From a bacterium (lineage in GTDB: Bacteria > SM23-31 > JAUVVT01), in NCBI GenBank assembly GCA_030616165.1, contig JAUWXV010000121.1, positions 1 to 10,953 on the forward strand: a stretch of DNA of 10,953 nucleotides. The letters are read 5' to 3'. This document shows, in pieces, positions 6,765-10,953 of this stretch (positions are counted from its first letter, which is position 1; each line of letters starts with the position of its first letter). The notes under the pieces were generated by a model that worked only from the letters and a program-made list of their open reading frames with translations, was not told where the DNA came from and did no database searches. The position numbers and the translations under genes were made by a program.

Positions 6765-8960
6765 ATGAAGAAAATCTTGGGATATATACAGGGTAACATG
6801 AAAATGGAGACAATCGAAGCGACCAATGAAGATGCAGAGGTGATAAATTTACTTCTTAATCCGCCGATTGTTTCGGTGAAAAAAGAGGATATCTATGTGA
6901 GAAGGTGCAGGCTTGCTTCGGACGCTATTGATTATAGTTATGGTAAATTCAGGACTGAAAACCTTCCGAGGCTTTTGGAATTTGCTCAAGGTGTATCTCT
7001 ACTTATCGGTCACAGAAAGGATACTGCTGGTGTTGCAAGGTTTTTTGATGGCAGTATTGAACAGATTGATGATGTTTATAATCCATTTACACAAAAGAGT
7101 GAGAGAATTACATATATAGTTCCAAAGTTCTACTGGATGAAGAAACACAGCAGAGCAGAAGATTTACGTATAAATGTCGATGGTGGGATATATCATCAGG
7201 TTAGTTTAAGTTGGTGGTACAAGAAGGCAACCTGTGGAATCTGCGGGAAGGATATGAGGGATTGTGAACATATACCAGGCAGAAAATATAATAATATCCT
7301 TGCATTTTATTATTATGACAAGATTGGCGATGTGCTGGAGGGTTCAATCGTATATAAAGGGGGACAGCCTTATACCGGTTTTTATCTAAATAATGAATTA
7401 ACCGAGGGATTAGAAGAATGCAGAAAGATTTACAACGGATTTTCTTCTGATAAATGCGGTGGAAATATAAGAGTTTTTCGAGAGGATATTGTTAATTATC
7501 TGAAGCCGTTGAAAGGATGTGCATATATTGCAGGTAATATTGCCGATAAAGGTTATTCCGATGACAGAATTGATATAATAGTTGAAACTGCTAATAGAGA
7601 TGAAATTTTGGATTTACTTCCTTTGCCATTCAAAAATATGGTGGATTTTGTCGAGCCCAGTAAAAAAGGCAGTAAAATGATCAAAATGGAAGGCAGAACA
7701 AGTGATGATAATTCTGAATTCAGAGGAATTAAAGGGATAATCAAGAATGAAAATATTAACAATGAGTATTTTTCAAAGAAGAATTTTATTAGATTCACAG
7801 GTAAATACGTAATAGAGCCGCTTTATGAAGGGATACTTGTTCAGGTTCATAAGGATGAAAAGTCGGTAAAAATATTTGATACTTTCGGAAAAGAAATATC
7901 TAATAAATTACCAGATATAATTGAAGATGTCCGAAATTTTAATGAAAAGAACTTAATACTCGATGGTGTTCTTCTTGTTTATCACGGCAGGACAAGGTTT
8001 GGGCATAAGGAGGTTTGTGATATAATTTACAATAATAAAAATTTAGAAGGTTTGCGGCTGAGATTGAAGGTATTTGATTTTTTAAGATGCGGGAGTTTAG
8101 ATTCAACAGACATGATTTTTAAAACCAGACATGAGATACTTCCTGAGATTTTTTATGATACTAAAAATGTTCAGATTGTCAAGGCTCAATTTGTAGGAAG
8201 CCCTTCTGAAATTATTGCCAATATTGAAAAATATTCTACCAAGAATGGAGCGATAATTAAAGATGCCTACAGTAAATATTATGAGAAAAATAAATGGTTT
8301 AAATATAAAAAGATGTATGAAATAGATGCTAAAATCATTGACTGTAAAGTTACAGAAGAAGGCACTGAATATTTATGCGGTGTTATTGGTGCAAATGAAT
8401 TGAAAGTTATAGGTAATGTTTTTTCAAAAAAGATAGATGCAGATAAAGGAGATATTGTTAGAATAGAAGTAGAAGATGCAGAATTGGAAGATGATGAAAT
8501 AAAGTTGCATTCTCCGAAGATTATCGAGATAAGATATGATAAAAAATATCCCGACAATGTAAACGTTATTAAGAGAATTTCTGAAACAGAAAGAGATTCA
8601 GTGAATTCTGATGCGATGTGTGAATTTATGGTTTACGAATATAATGAAGAAAATGTGCGTTACTTTGAGTTGCTTATTCAGAATAATAGTGAAGCGGGAT
8701 TTGTGAAATTCAAAAGAAAGGGCGATTTTTTATTTAATAGGAATAGAATGAGTTTAACCGAATGCAGAGAATCGTTAGGGTGTATTCCTTCAGACAGCAA
8801 AATTTTAGATTACGGTTATGTCTTTGATTTTAAGGATTCAAATCATTTCAAGAAATTTTCACTTTTTGGAAGATTTGGTCAGGTTAAAGGAAATTTTATT
8901 GCAAGGGGAATATTGTATCAAGGGAGAAATTTGTTTTTGCTGTGGAAAGTCGATTTTTAA
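6765..8960 (+). CDS. Prohead protease-like domain fused to degenerate NTase, DNA ligase/OB and LigD-PE-like domains
   Basis: 731 residues; start ATG 6765 behind GGAG at 6753-6756. Residues ~40-205 resemble phage prohead proteases: a candidate catalytic His in LLIGHRKD (H83), Ser in YHQVSLSW (S147), a CGICGKDMRDCEH zinc knuckle (C157, C160, C167, H169) and DVLEGSIVYKGGQPYT. Residues ~250-275 (AGNIADKGYSDDRIDIIV) resemble a nucleotidyltransferase signature with the first acidic residue replaced (R268) and D270 kept. Residues ~340-525 follow ATP-dependent ligase order: motif I EPLYEGILVQVHK (Lys to L353, Arg to L358), motif III LILDGVL (Glu to V402), IIIa KVFDFL, IV NGAIIK (Glu to N494), V WFKYKK. 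An OB fold with LHSPKIIEIRYDK follows (~527-600). Residues ~621-731 align weakly with LigD phosphoesterase but lack its His/Asp/Arg set. The ligase is probably inactive. Role is inferred: head maturation plus DNA binding. Confidence 0.8.
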   Translation: MKKILGYIQGNMKMETIEATNEDAEVINLLLNPPIVSVKKEDIYVRRCRLASDAIDYSYGKFRTENLPRLLEFAQGVSLLIGHRKDTAGVARFFDGSIEQIDDVYNPFTQKSERITYIVPKFYWMKKHSRAEDLRINVDGGIYHQVSLSWWYKKATCGICGKDMRDCEHIPGRKYNNILAFYYYDKIGDVLEGSIVYKGGQPYTGFYLNNELTEGLEECRKIYNGFSSDKCGGNIRVFREDIVNYLKPLKGCAYIAGNIADKGYSDDRIDIIVETANRDEILDLLPLPFKNMVDFVEPSKKGSKMIKMEGRTSDDNSEFRGIKGIIKNENINNEYFSKKNFIRFTGKYVIEPLYEGILVQVHKDEKSVKIFDTFGKEISNKLPDIIEDVRNFNEKNLILDGVLLVYHGRTRFGHKEVCDIIYNNKNLEGLRLRLKVFDFLRCGSLDSTDMIFKTRHEILPEIFYDTKNVQIVKAQFVGSPSEIIANIEKYSTKNGAIIKDAYSKYYEKNKWFKYKKMYEIDAKIIDCKVTEEGTEYLCGVIGANELKVIGNVFSKKIDADKGDIVRIEVEDAELEDDEIKLHSPKIIEIRYDKKYPDNVNVIKRISETERDSVNSDAMCEFMVYEYNEENVRYFELLIQNNSEAGFVKFKRKGDFLFNRNRMSLTECRESLGCIPSDSKILDYGYVFDFKDSNHFKKFSLFGRFGQVKGNFIARGILYQGRNLFLLWKVDF

Positions 8961-8965
8961 ATAGT

Positions 8966-9042
8966 CCTACTTTCTTTGTAAAGAAAGTACTTACTTCTTT
9001 TGAAAAAGAAGTAAGCAATCCGAAGGACCCGCCTATGGCGGG
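8966..9042. repeat. Composite palindromic element (P1 forward, P4 forward, GC hairpin)
   Basis: Starts six bases after the stop of the 731-aa gene. Palindrome P1 with GT loop (stem 8968-8977/8980-8989) is followed directly by P4 (CTTACTTCTTTT 8990-9001 / AAAAGAAGTAAG 9004-9015) and a CCCGCC-TAT-GGCGGG hairpin (9028-9042). It occupies most of the gap 8961-9112. No T-run follows the hairpins in terminator position. Confidence 0.85.
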
Positions 9043-9112
9043 GAAAACTTACTTTTTTTACTGAGTATTTAGAGATTAATGAGAAATTATATCATAGATA
9101 TTAAAGCATATT

Positions 9113-9361
9113 ATGACGGATAATGAAAATGCATTATTAAAGAAAATATACGAAGTAGTCTTTCGTCTTGAGCAGTGGAAGGATGACCAGGAGACAAGCA
9201 TAAGGCAGTTCTGGGAGAAAGATTGGAAGGAGTTAAAGGATATTTTAAAAAATCACGAAAATAGAATCGTTAAAATTGAAAAGTGGCAGGCAATGAGTGT
9301 TGGGATTGCAATAGCATGTTCAACCTTTCTTGCAATTTTAATCAGAGTAATAAAATTTTAA
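9113..9361 (+). CDS. Small membrane protein, XhlA/holin-accessory-like
   Basis: 82 residues. An acidic/basic helical N-terminal two thirds likely forms a coiled coil (LLKKIYEVVFRLEQW ... DWKELKDILKNHENRIVKIEKWQ, ~8-59). One hydrophobic segment follows at ~60-79 (AMSVGIAIACSTFLAILIRVI) and the protein ends with a short basic tail. This coiled-coil plus C-terminal TM layout is that of XhlA/hemolysin-type phage lysis accessory proteins, and the SleB-type hydrolase lies downstream. ATG 9113 has no good ribosome binding site; a 14-codon ORF (9079-9123) overlaps the start and might couple translation, but evidence is weak. The family call is by architecture only. Confidence 0.7.
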   Translation: MTDNENALLKKIYEVVFRLEQWKDDQETSIRQFWEKDWKELKDILKNHENRIVKIEKWQAMSVGIAIACSTFLAILIRVIKF

Positions 9362-9383
9362 AACTATTGCATATATTTATTTA

Positions 9384-9408
9384 GTAGGACAGACATTCTT
9401 GTCTGTCC
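9384..9408. repeat. Palindrome of the GTAGGACAGACA family
   Basis: GGACAGACA-TTCT-TGTCTGTCC, a 9-bp perfect stem (9387-9395/9400-9408) preceded by GTA. It is nearly identical to the forward copy at 6553-6576. It lies in the gap between two small membrane-protein genes. Confidence 0.85.
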
Positions 9409-9454
9409 ATTTTATTCAAAATAACAAAATTTTAAAATCAGTATCGAGGTCATT

Positions 9455-9712
9455 ATGAAAGGAATTTTCACAAATATTGTATTCTCCGGTATGGGATTAT
9501 CTTTTTTTCTTTTGATATTATCCCGAATGATACCAAATGATAAGTTAAAAAAAGCGTCGGTAAAATTTGGCAGGATAATCAGTAAAACTGGAAGATCAAG
9601 GTTTGGTAAAAAGTTCTGGGAAGGACTTGAAAATTATATCGAAAACAGCCTATCGGTCATTTTTACCGGTTTAAAAGAGGGCTGGAACGAAGACGACACA
9701 CTTTCTTTGTAA
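9455..9712 (+). CDS. Small membrane protein ending in repeat-derived LSL
   Basis: 85 residues; start ATG 9455 behind GAGG (9446-9449). One N-terminal hydrophobic segment at ~7-25 (NIVFSGMGLSFFLLILSRM) is followed by a basic stretch and a helix-rich C-terminal part (KKFWEGLENYIENSLSVIFTGLKEGWNEDD). The pattern is of small phage proteins seen near lysis genes, but I do not recognise a named family. The last codons ACA CTT TCT TTG TAA lie in palindrome P1 (9701-9718), so the protein ends DTLSL exactly as the large terminase ends DLLSL. Likely a one-pass inner-membrane protein; whether it is a holin is not shown. Confidence 0.72.
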   Translation: MKGIFTNIVFSGMGLSFFLLILSRMIPNDKLKKASVKFGRIISKTGRSRFGKKFWEGLENYIENSLSVIFTGLKEGWNEDDTLSL

Positions 9713-9842
9713 AGAAAGCAATCTTCTTCTTTTGAAAAAGAAGAAGCAAGAAAACTTACTATTACTCCCTATTCCGTGCTTCGCACGGAATAGGGAGTAA
9801 GTAAAAAGTTTCTTTGCCTACTTTCTTTACAAAGAAAGTAGG
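9701..9842. repeat. Composite palindromic element (P1 forward, P4 forward, long hairpin, P1 reverse)
   Basis: P1 core CTTTCTTT-GT-AAAGAAAG (9701-9718) contains the upstream gene's stop. P4 (CTTCTTCTTTT / AAAAGAAGAAG, 9723-9746) follows. Then comes an 18-bp perfect hairpin with a TTC loop (9762-9779/9783-9800; TTACTCCCTATTCCGTGC arm). The element closes with P1 in reverse orientation (CCTACTTTCTTT-AC-AAAGAAAGTAGG, 9817-9842). It thus has inverted ends that are themselves hairpins. It spans the gap from the stop codon to ten or so bases before the SleB ribosome binding site. Confidence 0.88.
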
Positions 9843-9862
9843 TAGGAAAAGAGGGAGGAGAT

Positions 9863-10312
9863 ATGAAAAAGAGGGAGTATGATCAATGGCGTTCGATACT
9901 TTGGTCAGAGAGTGATGTACTTGTTCTTGCAAGAACGATATATGGTGAGGCAAGGGGAGAGGATGAGGAGACAAAGATAGCCGTTGCTAATGTAGTAATG
10001 AACAGGGCTAATGACCCTAAATGGTGGGGAAAGACGGTAAAAGAGGTATGTCTTGCAAGAAAGCAGTTTAGTTGTTTTAATTTTGAGGACCCAAACTTTG
10101 TGGAGTTAGTGAATGTTACCATAAAGAATAAAGTTTTTCAAGAATGTTTCGGGATTACATATTCTGTAATGAAGAAACTTTTACCTGATAATACGAATGG
10201 TGCGACGCATTATCATAATAAAGATATTGATACTCTCTGGGACGATAAGATGAGTATAGCACTTGAACTTAATAATCTTTTATTTTACAACGAAAAATCA
10301 TTAAAAATTTAG
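9863..10312 (+). CDS. SleB-family cell wall hydrolase (endolysin)
   Basis: 149 residues; ATG 9863 behind a strong purine block GAGGGAGGAG (9851-9860). The Hydrolase_2/SleB signature is clear: LARTIYGEARGEDEETKIAVANVVMNR (~22-48), with the presumed catalytic Glu in YGEARGE (E29); KTVKEVCLARKQFSCF (~57-72); and near the C-terminus ATHYHNK (~114-120). These enzymes cleave peptidoglycan glycan strands. No signal peptide or SPOR/LysM domain is present, so export would depend on a holin-type partner, consistent with the three small membrane proteins around it. In this context it is most likely the phage lysin; a spore-cortex role is unlikely. The TAG stop overlaps the next gene's AGGAGG. Confidence 0.88.
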   Translation: MKKREYDQWRSILWSESDVLVLARTIYGEARGEDEETKIAVANVVMNRANDPKWWGKTVKEVCLARKQFSCFNFEDPNFVELVNVTIKNKVFQECFGITYSVMKKLLPDNTNGATHYHNKDIDTLWDDKMSIALELNNLLFYNEKSLKI

Positions 10313-10316
10313 GAGG
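10311..10316 (+). promoter_or_regulatory. Consensus ribosome binding site overlapping the upstream stop
   Basis: AGGAGG begins inside the TAG stop of the SleB gene (10310-10312) and lies seven bases before ATG 10324. The overlap implies that the downstream membrane protein is made by translational coupling with the hydrolase. Confidence 0.8.
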
Positions 10317-10323
10317 AAGTAAA

Positions 10324-10581
10324 ATGGAATGGATATTACAAAACAATGTAATAGCATACATAATTACTGCGATTCTCGGTGCGTTTGGTTCAAAGTTCTT
10401 CTTTTCAAAAAAGATAGAGTTATTAAGCCATGTGATGATTGAGATTACCCAACTGCTTACAGTGCTTGTTGATTCATTAAAGCCTGATGCAGATGGAAAG
10501 ACGAGAATAACAACAGAAGAGGCAGAGAGAATCAGGAAAGAGATTATGGATGTGCTTAAACTTTTTAGACCGAAGAAGTAA
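10324..10581 (+). CDS. Small one-pass membrane protein, holin-like
   Basis: 85 residues. A hydrophobic N-terminal segment (NNVIAYIITAILGAFGSKFFF, ~7-27) is followed by a cytoplasmic-looking amphipathic helix (IELLSHVMIEITQLLTVLVDSLKP, ~31-54) and a charged C-terminal EF-like but unproven segment (DADGKTRITTEEAERIRKEIMDVLKLF). It is coupled to the SleB lysin gene through the overlapping AGGAGG. The pattern is common for small phage proteins in lysis cassettes, and a holin or spanin-like accessory role is possible. The DADGKTRIT stretch resembles a Ca-binding loop only superficially. Last gene of the block; a hairpin follows 10 bases later. Confidence 0.75.
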   Translation: MEWILQNNVIAYIITAILGAFGSKFFFSKKIELLSHVMIEITQLLTVLVDSLKPDADGKTRITTEEAERIRKEIMDVLKLFRPKK

Positions 10582-10591
10582 AGTTCTATAA

Positions 10592-10616
10592 TTCCCTGCC
10601 CGTAAAGGGCAGGGAA
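10592..10616 (+). terminator. Probable terminator hairpin
   Basis: A 10-bp perfect GC-rich stem (TTCCCTGCCC, loop GTAAA, GGGCAGGGAA) lies ten bases after the last stop of the block. No clean T-run follows (AATACCTCTTATTT), so termination strength is uncertain. It is placed where the operon would be expected to end. Confidence 0.5.
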
Positions 10617-10654
10617 AATACCTCTTATTTACGATTGTAAAAATTATCATTTAA

Positions 10655-10810
10655 AGAGGCTGATGAAAAAGTCAAATAAATAGTTAATTTAGGATGAGAT
10701 TGCCACGTCCCGAGTACTCGGGACTCGCAATGATAATAAACTTACATGTCATTACGAGGAGCGAAGCGACGCCTGCGCAGGCGTTGTAATCTACTTTTTC
10801 AGCAGGATCT
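10655..10810. mobile_element. MITE-like inverted-repeat element
   Basis: The ends are imperfect inverted repeats: 10655-10672 (AGAGGCTGATGAAAAAGT) matches the reverse complement of 10793-10810 at 15 of 18 positions. Inside are two oppositely oriented copies of a unit of the form 'AGATT(G/A)C(C/A)ACG ... CTCG(C/T)AATGA', each centred on a perfect palindrome: GTCCCGAGTACTCGGGAC (10707-10724) and ACGCCTGCGCAGGCGT (10769-10784). The left half has about 22 extra bases (from 10673) absent from the right half. There is no ORF. The GTCATTACGAGGAGCGAAGCGAC string is the kind of short dispersed repeat found in many bacterial chromosomes. Confidence 0.75.
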
Positions 10811-10866
10811 ATAAAAATTAAAAGTGTAGTTTATTTCACAATTATTTCTTTGTTGAGAAATTTTTT

Positions 10867-10875
10867 TGTTATAAT
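10867..10875 (+). promoter_or_regulatory. Possible extended -10 promoter reading out of the window
   Basis: TGTTATAAT gives a consensus -10 with an extended TG (10867-10875). The upstream T-rich stretch has only a weak -35 candidate near 10847-10852. If real, it would start transcription near 10882, outside the phage block and toward the right edge. No ORF begins before the window ends. Confidence 0.35.
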
Positions 10876-10953
10876 TTAACGCAATGTATTAGATAATGGC
10901 AGTGATATTATATTAAATTTAAAAAAATAAAAAATAATAATTATTTTTAATAA

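Noticed and set aside
7553-8557. Minus-strand ORFs rich in Ser, Ile and Leu opposite the 731-aa gene
   Set aside because: They are antisense shadows of an AT-rich coding region with composition artefacts and no ribosome binding sites.
7803-8570. Active ATP-dependent DNA ligase for repair or NHEJ
   Set aside because: The ligase-like core lacks the motif I lysine and arginine and the motif III/IV glutamates, and is embedded in a phage head-type protein.
8966-9042. CRISPR array
   Set aside because: The repeats are hairpins of different types without regular spacing or unique spacers.
9079-9123. 14-codon ORF overlapping the XhlA-like start
   Set aside because: Too short to support as a gene; only a weak AGAG precedes it, though it could act in translational coupling.

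Overview
The window is an AT-rich bacterial stretch carrying one block of phage-type genes, all on the + strand. It runs from a large, apparently secreted or structural β-repeat protein through a head-packaging module to a lysis module. It most likely represents a prophage, or a domesticated or gene-transfer-agent-like remnant, in an uncultured bacterium. The Asp/Ser/Thr-rich β-repeat protein and the many small dispersed palindromes resemble genomes of uncultured FCB or WOR-3-type lineages, but that placement is only an impression. No integrase, replication gene or recognisable major capsid gene is present.

Layout: (1) 1-2142, an ORF open at the left edge with a DNRLRE-like β-domain followed by fibronectin-III-like repeats. 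Just downstream is a palindrome and a diverged ghost copy of the ORF's own 3' end. (2) 2229-3212, an unrecognised structural-looking protein with an internal β-repeat. (3) 3258-6380, small terminase, large terminase and portal. (4) 6598-6753, a 51-aa zinc-ribbon protein. (5) 6765-8960, a 731-aa multidomain protein. (6) 9113-10581, a lysis-type cassette of three small membrane proteins around a SleB-family hydrolase. (7) 10582-10953, no gene: a terminator-like hairpin, a 156-bp MITE-like element and a possible outward promoter.

The most unusual gene is 6765-8960. Its N-terminal third looks like a prohead protease or head-maturation domain with a CxxC...CxH knuckle. It continues into a nucleotidyltransferase-like segment, a complete ATP-dependent DNA ligase-like core with OB fold, and a C-terminal segment that can be aligned to the LigD 3'-phosphoesterase domain. 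At the nucleic-acid-enzyme motifs the catalytic residues are replaced; the ligase nucleophile lysine, for example, is a leucine. I read this as a head-associated chain of pseudoenzyme nucleic-acid-binding domains, possibly acting at the packaged DNA end or during head maturation.

The second unusual feature is a set of modular palindromic repeats that fill the gaps between these genes. In two cases the palindrome itself supplies the last three codons and the stop codon of the upstream gene (both proteins end -LSL), and the element runs almost to the ribosome binding site of the next gene. Dense dispersed palindromes inside a head/lysis operon suggest long residence in a host chromosome.
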